In this document: positions 6,646 through 12,828 of the stretch, piece after piece
Numbering within the stretch: the first letter of the stretch is position 1
Layout of the letters: the number at the start of each line of letters is the position of its first letter
Assembly: GCA_030592105.1 (NCBI GenBank)
Contig: JAUVKE010000016.1
Location: forward strand, 1 to 17,576
From: Desulfobacteraceae bacterium
GTDB lineage: Bacteria > Desulfobacterota > Desulfobacteria > Desulfobacterales > BuS5
Length of the DNA stretch: 17,576 nt
Reading direction: 5' to 3'
Notes under the pieces: generated by a model
What the model saw: the letters and a program-made list of their open reading frames with translations, nothing else
Told to the model about the DNA's origin: nothing
Databases searched by the model: none
Position numbers and translations under genes: made by a program

Positions 6646-8031
6646 ATGTCTGGTATACATGGTATTTTTAATACGGCAAGGGTTGCTCTTTCCGCGCAAC
6701 AAATGGGTATAGAAATCACCGGAAACAATATTGCCAATGTTAATACCCCCGGCTATTCACGGCAACGGGTTAATCTTATCACCAGTGAGCCTGTATTATC
6801 AACCATCGGGTCCATGGGAACCGGAGTAGAAGTCAAGGAAATTCAAAGAATTTATGACCAGTTTTTGTCTGCCCAGATAAACGAAGAAAATAGTAAAACC
6901 GGGAAGTGGGAATCTGAGCGGGGGGCCCTGGAAAAGACGGAAATGATTTTTGATGCCGCATCTGGTAGCGGGTTGAGCCAGAGGATGAGCGAATTCTGGA
7001 ATGCCTGGCAGGATCTGGCAAATAATCCCATCGGCCAAACAGAACGGGTGGCCCTTGTGGCAAAAAGTGAAACAATGATTTTATCATTTAATCAGATATC
7101 TTCTGATTTGCAGCAAACACAAAAAGAAATGAATGTAAGCATCAAGGGAACTGTGGAAAATATTAATCTGCTGACAAGTCAGATTGCTGATTTTAATTAT
7201 AAAATAGCATCCATGGAGGCTGAGAGTCGAAATGCCAACAATTATAGAGATCAGCAGGAATTATTAATAAAAGATCTTTCATTACTCATGGATATAAAAA
7301 CATTTGAAAACAGCAATGGTGCAACAACGGTTTTAACAGGAACAGGAAGGGCTCTTGTGGAAAATGTTTTTACAGCAGATTTGGCTGTTATAACCAATGC
7401 CAATGGATTTTATAATGTGGGATTTATAGATAACACTGGAGTTACCACAGATATTTCAACGGAGCTCTCAGGGGGAAGACTAAAAGGCTGGCTTGATGCC
7501 AGGGATGTTGAAATAGCCGATTACCTGACCCGTCTGGATACTATGACAGGAACTCTTATTACACAGGTTAATACCCTGCATCAAGGCGGATTCGATTTGG
7601 CCGGGGCAGCAGGGGAGGTCTTTTTCACAGGAACCACAGCAGCAGATATTGCCGTGAATACTAATATACTAAATGATCCCAATCTTGTTGCTGCTTCAGC
7701 TACTGCCCTGGCCCATGGTGATAATACAAATGCTCTGGCCATTGCTGATTTGCAGAATACTCTTATGCCAGCATTGGGTGCGACTACATTTGATGATTAT
7801 TGTAATTCAATTGTCAATAATGTGGGAACCGATGTAAGAGAGGCATCAACTAATCATGAACATCAAATTTCAATGATGAACCATCTTGATGATTACAGAG
7901 AGAGCGTTTCAGGCGTTTCCCTTGATGAGGAGATGGTCAATATGATTAAGTTTCAACATGCCTATGATGCTTCAGCAAAAATGATACAGGTGGCCAATGA
8001 AATGTTAGATACACTGCTTAGGATGATATAA
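6646..8031 (+). CDS. flgK: Hook-filament junction protein FlgK (HAP1)
   Basis: FlgK is the first of the two junction proteins between hook and filament. The N-terminus (residues 1-45: I-F-N-T-A-R-x-A-L-S-A-Q-Q, then N-N-I-A-N-V-N-T-P-G-Y-S-R-Q-R) and the E-I-Q-R-I-Y-D-Q-F-L block are diagnostic. So are the L-S-G-G-R-L-K-G-W-L-D-A-R-D segment, the V-N-T-L-H-Q-G-G-F-D-L motif and the C-terminal V-S-L-D-E-E-M-V-N-M-I-K-F-Q-H-A-Y-D-A-S-A-K. It has 461 residues, shorter than the roughly 550 of enterobacterial FlgK; the variable surface-exposed middle domain is reduced. An AAAAAGGTAG ribosome site precedes the ATG. No convincing promoter was seen in the 150-base gap before it, so it is probably read through from the flgM promoter. 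Confidence 0.97.
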   Translation: MSGIHGIFNTARVALSAQQMGIEITGNNIANVNTPGYSRQRVNLITSEPVLSTIGSMGTGVEVKEIQRIYDQFLSAQINEENSKTGKWESERGALEKTEMIFDAASGSGLSQRMSEFWNAWQDLANNPIGQTERVALVAKSETMILSFNQISSDLQQTQKEMNVSIKGTVENINLLTSQIADFNYKIASMEAESRNANNYRDQQELLIKDLSLLMDIKTFENSNGATTVLTGTGRALVENVFTADLAVITNANGFYNVGFIDNTGVTTDISTELSGGRLKGWLDARDVEIADYLTRLDTMTGTLITQVNTLHQGGFDLAGAAGEVFFTGTTAADIAVNTNILNDPNLVAASATALAHGDNTNALAIADLQNTLMPALGATTFDDYCNSIVNNVGTDVREASTNHEHQISMMNHLDDYRESVSGVSLDEEMVNMIKFQHAYDASAKMIQVANEMLDTLLRMI

Positions 8032-8152
8032 CCGGCATGCTCTATCGGGCACAACAAAACATGAAAATGAGATAGCGTTTAATGGCATTTTATAAATTAG
8101 TAGAATTCCTTAATTCATCATTCATAATTCAAAATTCATCATTTTCTTATAA
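8029..8152 (+). repeat. Direct repeat, copy 1, starting at the flgK stop codon
   Basis: This 124-base stretch recurs at 9083-9199 after flgL with 5 substitutions over 117 aligned bases and one 7-base difference. It starts exactly with the TAA stop of flgK. It contains a short hairpin (TGCTC-TATC-GGGCA, 8038-8051, one G-U pair) and a run of ATTCATC/ATTCATA/ATTCAAA heptamers (four units here). No open reading frame is present. Confidence 0.85.
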
Positions 8153-8194
8153 GATGCATAATGCCGATATGGTTTTTTTTGCGGGGGAGAGATA

Positions 8195-9085
8195 ATGAGA
8201 ATTACAAACTCCATGATGGCAAAAAATGTGATAAACAATCTTAGAAAAAATACTGAGCGACTTGTCAAAGCTCAAGAAATTGTTGCGACTGAAAAATTGA
8301 TAAACAGACCCTCTGATGATCCCATAGGAATGAGTAGTATCTTGAGTTTTCGAAGGGAAATCTCTTCCGTGGAACAATATAACAGGAATATTGTACAAGG
8401 AAAAATGCGAATTGAAATTACAGAAACAACATTAAATGCCATTGACGATTTAATAGGAGATGCAAAGGAGATTGCAGTAAGCATTACAACAATACCAGGC
8501 GATACTGAAAGCAGAGCTATTATGGCATCCAAGGTGCAGGAAATCCATGACCAGGTGCTGCAGCTTGCAAATTCAAAGTTTGAAAACAATTATCTTTTTG
8601 CAGGGTTTGACTCTGACAAGCCTGCGTTCTTAGCAGATGGAAGCTATGATGGTGATTCCGGGGATATTTATTTTAAGGCTGGAAAAGATGTTCAAATCAA
8701 GGTAAATGCGTCAGGAGATGATCTGTTTATCAGCCCGGCTCCTGCGTCGCTGAGTGTTTTTACTGTTTTAGATGACTTAAAAACAGCATTGGAAGCGGCC
8801 CCTTTTGTGAAATCAGATGTTTCTAATCAAATTTCTTTGTTAGATAGCGCACAGGATCAGATCGATTTTGTCAGGTCCCAAATGGCAACAAAGCATGAAA
8901 GACTTGAAATTTTTGAAGAGCAATTGGCTGTTTATAAAAATAAATTCGAAGAATTGCTGGCAAGGCGGGAAAATGCTGATATGGCCAGAGCGATTGTTGA
9001 AATGCAGCGTCAGGAAACAGCCTATGAGGTTTCACTTGCTTCAGCAGCCAGGGCATTTCAAAAAAGCCTGATAGATTTTTTGTAA
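8195..9085 (+). CDS. flgL: Hook-filament junction protein FlgL (HAP3)
   Basis: FlgL is the second junction protein, linking FlgK to flagellin. Its 296 residues are flagellin-like at both ends. The N-terminus is M-R-I-T-N-S-M-M, followed by L-x-K-A-Q-E-I-V-A-T-E-K-L-I-N-R-P-S-D-D-P. The C-terminus is E-N-A-D-M-A-R-A-I-V-E-M-Q-R-Q-E-T-A-Y-E-V-S-L-A-S-A-A-R. Length is close to the usual FlgL. A purine-rich ribosome site (GGGGGAGAG) lies just before ATG 8195. A GCCGATAT at 8163-8170 resembles a sigma-28 -10 element but lacks a matching -35. It is the last + strand flagellar gene; motB converges on it from the right, with the second copy of the 3' repeat in between. Confidence 0.96.
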   Translation: MRITNSMMAKNVINNLRKNTERLVKAQEIVATEKLINRPSDDPIGMSSILSFRREISSVEQYNRNIVQGKMRIEITETTLNAIDDLIGDAKEIAVSITTIPGDTESRAIMASKVQEIHDQVLQLANSKFENNYLFAGFDSDKPAFLADGSYDGDSGDIYFKAGKDVQIKVNASGDDLFISPAPASLSVFTVLDDLKTALEAAPFVKSDVSNQISLLDSAQDQIDFVRSQMATKHERLEIFEEQLAVYKNKFEELLARRENADMARAIVEMQRQETAYEVSLASAARAFQKSLIDFL

Positions 9086-9199
9086 CCGGCATGCCCTGTC
9101 GGGCACAACAAAATATGAAAATGAGATAGCGGTTAATGACATTTTATAAATTAGTAGAATTCCTTAATTCATAATTCAAAATTCATCATTTTCTTATAA
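9083..9199 (+). repeat. Direct repeat, copy 2, starting at the flgL stop codon
   Basis: This is the second copy of the stretch at 8029-8152, again starting exactly at the TAA of flgL and ending two bases before the motB stop. Here the hairpin is fully paired (TGCCC-TGTC-GGGCA, 9092-9105) and only three ATTCATx heptamers are present instead of four. Between the convergent genes flgL and motB it could serve as a 3' untranslated or termination region for both; there is no T run after the hairpin. Confidence 0.85.
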
Positions 9200-9201
9200 A
9201 A

Positions 9202-10071
9202 TTATGAGTTGGGGATGATAAATAATGAATTGTCATCCTGATCCTTTTTTACCGCATTTTTGTTACTATCTTTTTTTGTATGTATAACAATTTCAACCCT
9301 CCGATTTTTTTGCCTTCCTTCCCTTGTTAAATTTGAAGCTTGGGGTCGGTATTTACCGTAACCCATGGCTGATATCCTTTCAGGTTTAATTTTTATTTTA
9401 TTAATCATTAATTCTGCTACATTAGAAGCCCTGGCCATGGATAGAACCAGATTAGATTTATATGGCCCTCCAAATATCGGAATATTGTCTGTATGGCCGG
9501 CAACAGTAATATCTCCATCCATTGTCTTAATAATAGATGCTATTTTTTTCAAAATAGATACCATGTTGGGTTTAATCTTTGCTTTACCGGAATCGAATGT
9601 GCTTTCACCCATAAGTTTGATTGTGACTTTGTTTTCACCCGCTTCGATCTTTATTAGATTATCTAAAAGGCTATCTCCCTTTTCGGCTTTCCCGCCGGCC
9701 CCTTCTCCTGCTGTTCCCCCTGCGCCCTCTCCTCTTTCCCCTCCTGCTTTTTCTAATTCTCCTTTAATCTCTTTTTTTATATAGGATGCAATTATTTGTT
9801 CTTCACTTATCGTGGGGATAATCTGCTGGTCAAATTCCCTTCCGATTATAGACTGTCCCATTGGAGTGTCGAGGACCTTTTTGTCCCGCTGGACACCAAA
9901 AGCCTCTGTCATCGAGCCTGCCACCTCCTTATATACAGCTTTATCAGTTTCAGAAAATGAGAGTAGAAGAACAAAAAAGCAGAGCAGCAAACTCATGAGG
10001 TCACCAAATGTGACAACCCACATGGGCGCCCCTTTTTCCACCTCTTCTTCATTATCAGGTTTGTCGCTCAT
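9202..10071 (-). CDS. motB: Flagellar stator protein MotB, PomB-like (sodium-type signature)
   Basis: MotB anchors the stator to peptidoglycan and supplies the ion-carrying aspartate. The 289-residue protein has a short charged N-terminus, one membrane helix (residues about 18-40) with the essential D24 in T-F-G-D-L-M-S-L-L-L-C-F-F-V-L-L-L-S-F-S-E, and a plug region. A Gly-rich linker (109-132) leads to an OmpA-like peptidoglycan-binding domain (about 145-265) with V-A-G-H-T-D-N-I-P and the ending N-R-R-V-E-I-V-I. The membrane segment plus E-V-A-G-S-M-T-E-A-F-G-V-Q resembles sodium-driven PomB more than the proton-type MotB of E. coli, which suggests a sodium motor. Its ATG overlaps the motA stop by four bases (ATGA). 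Confidence 0.93.
   Translation of the reverse strand: MSDKPDNEEEVEKGAPMWVVTFGDLMSLLLCFFVLLLSFSETDKAVYKEVAGSMTEAFGVQRDKKVLDTPMGQSIIGREFDQQIIPTISEEQIIASYIKKEIKGELEKAGGERGEGAGGTAGEGAGGKAEKGDSLLDNLIKIEAGENKVTIKLMGESTFDSGKAKIKPNMVSILKKIASIIKTMDGDITVAGHTDNIPIFGGPYKSNLVLSMARASNVAELMINKIKIKPERISAMGYGKYRPQASNLTREGRQKNRRVEIVIHTKKDSNKNAVKKDQDDNSLFIIPNS
9685..9732 (-). repeat. Two 24-bp tandem units in the MotB linker
   Basis: Residues 114-121 and 122-129 of MotB read G-E-G-A-G-G-T-A and G-E-G-A-G-G-K-A, an 8-residue unit twice in a row; the DNA units match at 17 of 24 bases. The stretch is markedly more G+C-rich than its surroundings and almost pure pyrimidine on the + strand. It lies in the flexible linker between the plug and the OmpA-like domain, so length variation should be tolerated. 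Confidence 0.7.
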
Positions 10072-10844
10072 TTTTCCCCTTCATTTTTCGGCATAACTTT
10101 TTCCCGTTCTTTTGGCGAAAGGTATATTTTTAAAGATTCTTCCAACACCATTGGAGCTATGCCACGGGTAATTCCCACTGCCCCTTCGACAATAATCCGT
10201 TTGTTGATCTGTTCATGCTTGCATCGTAAAGAGAGTTTCTCTGCTATCGGCAGACAAACAAGATTGGCGATTATGGCTCCGTAAAGAGTTGTGAGAAGAG
10301 CTATTGCCATGGCAGGTCCTATGCTCGATGGATCTGACATGTTGGCGAGCATTTGCACAAGACCTATTAATGTTCCTATCATTCCGAATGCAGGGGCACT
10401 ATCCCCCATACTTTTGAAGACACCCTGACCTGTGGAATGCCGCTGGACTGTTAAGCTAATATCTTTGCTAAGCATATTTTCAATAAGTCCTTCATCAAAA
10501 CCGTCTGACAGATAAAGGAGGGCTTTTGCAGAGAAAGAATCATTGGGCTTTTCTTTTTCCAGAGCAATTAATCCCTCTTTTTTTGCAATTTTGGCATATG
10601 ATACCATGTCGGAAATTATTGCATCAGGGGATTCCATTTTAACAAGAAACGCCTTCATGGCTACACCAATTGAGCCAATGGCATCTGCCATTGTAAATTT
10701 AATAAAAGTTGTGGCAATTGATCCGCCCAATACAATGAGGACACCTGGTAAATTGATAAAGAGAAAAAGGCTCCCCCCCATAAGAATTGCCGATAGGATA
10801 AGTAGTGTTCCGCTTATAAGGCCTATTATTGTTGCCAGATCCAT
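10068..10844 (-). CDS. motA: Flagellar stator protein MotA (PomA-like)
   Basis: MotA is the inner-membrane stator subunit whose cytoplasmic loop pushes on the rotor protein FliG. It has 258 residues with four membrane segments (about 3-28, 33-50, 145-168 and 176-200). The family opening is D-L-A-T-I-I-G-L-I-S-G-T-L-L-I with L-P-G-V-L-I-V-L-G-G-S-I-A-T-T. Later come G-D-S-A-P-A-F-G-M-I-G-T-L-I-G-L-V-Q-M-L and the A-I-A-L-L-T-T-L-Y-G-A-I-I-A-N-L helix. Length and opening resemble PomA and the similar short MotA proteins. It overlaps motB by four bases, so the two are translationally coupled. A mobile element (10871-10955) lies 26 bases upstream of the start codon, within the leader or promoter zone. 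Confidence 0.95.
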   Translation of the reverse strand: MDLATIIGLISGTLLILSAILMGGSLFLFINLPGVLIVLGGSIATTFIKFTMADAIGSIGVAMKAFLVKMESPDAIISDMVSYAKIAKKEGLIALEKEKPNDSFSAKALLYLSDGFDEGLIENMLSKDISLTVQRHSTGQGVFKSMGDSAPAFGMIGTLIGLVQMLANMSDPSSIGPAMAIALLTTLYGAIIANLVCLPIAEKLSLRCKHEQINKRIIVEGAVGITRGIAPMVLEESLKIYLSPKEREKVMPKNEGEK

Positions 10845-10870
10845 ATTATTATTCTCTTATCAAAAAAATG

Positions 10871-10955
10871 GTAACTATTCAGCGTCGCTGATTTAAGAGG
10901 CGCAACAGGTATGATCAAATTATACTTGTTGCTTACAAATCAGCTGAATAGTTAT
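10871..10955. mobile_element. MITE copy C (85 bp, nested inverted repeats, 8-bp target duplication) in the motA leader
   Basis: The ends are GTAACTATTCAGC and GCTGAATAGTTAT, and the element is flanked by perfect direct repeats AAAAAATG at 10863-10870 and 10956-10963. Read on the - strand it aligns with copy A along its length but has an extra internal arm. GCAACAGGTAT (10902-10912) and ATACTTGTTGC (10922-10932) form an inner inverted repeat, so the whole element folds into one long hairpin. It is the longest copy; A and B look like internal deletions of it. A TATAAT on the - strand inside it could act as a -10 box facing motA, but no good -35 was seen. Confidence 0.87.
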
Positions 10956-11067
10956 AAAAAATGTATATTTGTTTGTTATTTAGTGTTGAATAAAATCCGT
11001 TTTTTTAGCCGATATCTGCGTTGATCTCAAGGGTAAATTCGGGCTCGGCTCTAAGATTTGACAGGTG

Positions 11068-11709
11068 CTATTTAAAAATAAAAACATATTGATCAAAATG
11101 GCCCATGGAACGATATTTTTGTAGCTTTTTTATAATTTGATCCGTAAGTATGGTCTCTGCCGGTATAATAATAGAACCTGTCTTCATTCTCACATCGTCT
11201 GCGAGTATCATCCCTTTTTTTAAATTTTTTATGGATGTTTTAAAATATTTTTTTTCATTTTCCTCCCGAATTTTTTCAGCATTTATAGTAAATAGCTGAT
11301 CGACCATGGCTGGTGCCAGTTGATATCCGGATAAAGCGTGCAGTTTTTCTGTGATTTTTTCCAGGGGGATTCCCCCTTTGTGGATAATATTATCATAAAT
11401 GGAAGCAGCAGAGACTATCTGGGCAAGCAAGGGAATTTCATTACCTGAAAGGCCGTCAGGGAATCCTTTGCCGTTGAACTGTTCATGGTGAGACCTGATA
11501 ATCCTGGCGATATCACGCATAGTTTCGATTTCATTGAATATTATTTCTCCCCTTACAGGGTGAGACAGATATTGCAGCTTTTCATCGGCGCTTAATTCGG
11601 TTCTTTTTTTGGACAATATTTTATCAGGAAGGCCTATGATCCCAATGTCATGGAGTAAGCCGGCAGCTCCTGCAAGTTCATAGTCTTCTTCTGAAACATT
11701 CGGGTTCAT
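11068..11709 (-). CDS. HD-GYP domain protein, probably the cut-off second half of a REC-HD-GYP gene
   Basis: HD-GYP proteins normally hydrolyse cyclic-di-GMP. From ATG 11709 there are 213 residues, but the frame is open upstream to 11811, and the domain clearly begins there: L-R-T-F-V-N-L-L-E-V-Y, then G-S-H-S-Q-R-V with the first metal-binding His at 11749-11751. No ATG, GTG or TTG lies in that upstream part, so the annotated start loses the first helices. Visible motifs (ATG numbering) are H20-D21-I-G, H50-P, H74-H75 and G-F-P at 82-84. Two catalytic positions are altered: Lys after HDIG is I24, and the first Asp of the usual D-x-Y-D-A motif is S103. The C-terminal 60 residues match the tail often following HD-GYP domains. 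The same frame continues, after one TAG, into the REC gene 11812-12225. It is a probable fragment or an inactive binding protein. Confidence 0.72.
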   Translation of the reverse strand: MNPNVSEEDYELAGAAGLLHDIGIIGLPDKILSKKRTELSADEKLQYLSHPVRGEIIFNEIETMRDIARIIRSHHEQFNGKGFPDGLSGNEIPLLAQIVSAASIYDNIIHKGGIPLEKITEKLHALSGYQLAPAMVDQLFTINAEKIREENEKKYFKTSIKNLKKGMILADDVRMKTGSIIIPAETILTDQIIKKLQKYRSMGHFDQYVFIFK

Positions 11710-11811
11710 TTTAGCAAGTTTTATTGCTAATTTACCGACTCGCTGAGAGTGACTTCCAAGGTCTTTATTGTAAACTTCAAGAAGATTTACAAAAGTTCTA
11801 AGGGTCTGGAA

Positions 11812-12225
11812 CTAATTTTTTTTTATGGATTTATATTTGTCCTGGAGTTTTTTTTCCAGGGATATAATTCTGGTTCCAATATTAATACGGGATTTGAGTT
11901 CATCAAAATTTACAGGCTTTGTAATATAATCATCTGCTCCCGCATCCAGGGCATCGGCTATATTTTTTTTATCAGTTTCAGCACTTACGATGATGACATA
12001 TATGTACCTTTTGAAATTTGTATTCCGTATTTTCTTGCAAAGATCCAGCCCATTCATCTGCGGCATAATCCAGTCAGTAATAACTATATCCACAGGTAGT
12101 TTGTTGAGCATATCCCATGCCATTATTCCATTTTCTGCGGTATGAACCAAGTGCCCAAACCAGCTTATATTAAGTTTATATTGCTGCAGAGTTGTTTTGT
12201 TATCGTCTATTACAAGAAGTTCCAT
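11812..12225 (-). CDS. Response-regulator receiver (REC) protein, N-terminal half of an interrupted REC-HD-GYP
   Basis: 137 residues form one complete REC domain: acidic pocket D7-D8, phosphorylated D51 in V-I-T-D-W-I-M-P, S81 and K103 in I-T-K-P, all expected positions filled. After residue 120 a short basic, coiled-coil-like tail (S-L-E-K-K-L-Q-D-K-Y-K-S-I-K-K-N) runs into TAG 11812-11814. Such a linker normally joins REC to an output domain, and the next in-frame codons encode an HD-GYP domain. It is therefore best read as the front of a roughly 385-residue RpfG-like regulator broken by a nonsense codon. Alone it would behave like a CheY-type protein. The ribosome site before the ATG is weak. 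Confidence 0.82.
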   Translation of the reverse strand: MELLVIDDNKTTLQQYKLNISWFGHLVHTAENGIMAWDMLNKLPVDIVITDWIMPQMNGLDLCKKIRNTNFKRYIYVIIVSAETDKKNIADALDAGADDYITKPVNFDELKSRINIGTRIISLEKKLQDKYKSIKKN

Positions 12226-12301
12226 TATTAACCGAAATCATTTGGTGCCCAAGGGAAAACCATGAAATTTTTTATAGTTCAAGGGAGACTAAAAAATTAT
12301 G

Positions 12302-12374
12302 GTTTTTATTTAGGCAGTTTTACTTGATTTAATCAGATTATACCTGTTGCCGTACATATTAGCTGAATAATTAC
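12302..12374. mobile_element. Decayed MITE copy D
   Basis: ATCAGATTATACCTGTTGCC and the following bases through AGCTGAATAATTAC (12361-12374) match the reverse complement of copy A almost base for base. The opposite end is eroded (GTTTTTATTTAGGCAG at 12302-12317 against GTAATTATTCAGC). No 8-bp flanking duplication is visible. This supports an older insertion of the same family in the leader of the REC gene. Confidence 0.7.
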
Positions 12375-12530
12375 GATCTTTTTAAAAAAAAGGATAGAAT
12401 GCTTACCTGCTTATATATTTTTATGCATTTTTTAAGCCAGAAAAATATATCGCCGGTAAGATATTTTTATCCCATATTGTCCCTTGAATTATCTCTTGTT
12501 CTGAAAAAATAAATTTGTTCAGTTAATACA

Positions 12531-12545
12531 TTGACGAGTCGTCAA
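12531..12545. promoter_or_regulatory. 15-bp perfect palindrome, possible operator
   Basis: TTGACGAGTCGTCAA is a perfect inverted repeat with a single central G, in the gap between the divergent REC and NtrC-type genes. The form suits a dimeric DNA-binding protein. A palindrome of this size is expected about once by chance in 17 kb, so the call rests mostly on position. Confidence 0.3.
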
Positions 12546-12828
12546 GAATATGACACAAGCAAAGAGGCTGCATTTAAACAATGTGGGTATTAAAAAATTC
12601 TGGGTCGGGTATGCACTATAGATGTTCAAATAAATAATTTCACTCTGTTATTGTTTTAATATTTTTCTTTGAAAAGATTTAAAAAGATACTATTCCTGTT
12701 TTTGATGGGGATTCAAGGCAGAATCCTTTAAAAAAGTTAATTTTTCTTCAGACGATGGATAGATTGCCATAGAATTGATTAAAGAAGATTTTAAATCATC
12801 TTAAATTAAAATTAAAGAGGTCCAAATT

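Larger units (their letters stand above)
12226..12828. other. 603-base intergenic region between divergent signalling genes
   Basis: No convincing coding sequence was seen. The region holds a decayed MITE copy (12302-12374), a perfect 15-bp palindrome (12531-12545) and several A/T runs. Near the right end a good ribosome site for the regulator gene at 12829 is visible. It must contain the promoters for both divergent genes, but no clear sigma-70, sigma-28 or sigma-54 site was identified. Confidence 0.6.

Noticed and set aside
8163..8170. GCCGATAT upstream of flgL as a sigma-28 -10 element
   Set aside because: The bases at the -35 position read TTCT, not TAAA, so the match is only half a promoter.
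9365..9784. A 139-codon Pro/Ser-rich frame on the + strand
   Set aside because: It is the antisense of motB; its composition follows from the MotB Gly/Glu-rich linker and it has no ribosome site.
10991..11015. TAAA and GCCGATAT on the + strand resembling a sigma-28 promoter
   Set aside because: The spacer is 13 bases instead of 15, and no + strand gene follows; it would read antisense into the HD-GYP gene.
11812..11814. The in-frame TAG as a pyrrolysine codon
   Set aside because: TAG is the ordinary final stop of flgG, flgH, flgJ and the HD-GYP frame in this window, and a domain linker is not a known pyrrolysine site; a nonsense mutation is simpler.
12277..12488. Inverted repeat TTCAAGGGA / TCCCTTGAA bracketing the decayed MITE
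   Set aside because: A 9-base match at this distance is expected by chance in the gap, and the arms do not coincide with element ends.
12550..12621. A 23-codon open frame (basic small peptide) in the 603-base gap
   Set aside because: There is no ribosome site and its length is within chance expectation.
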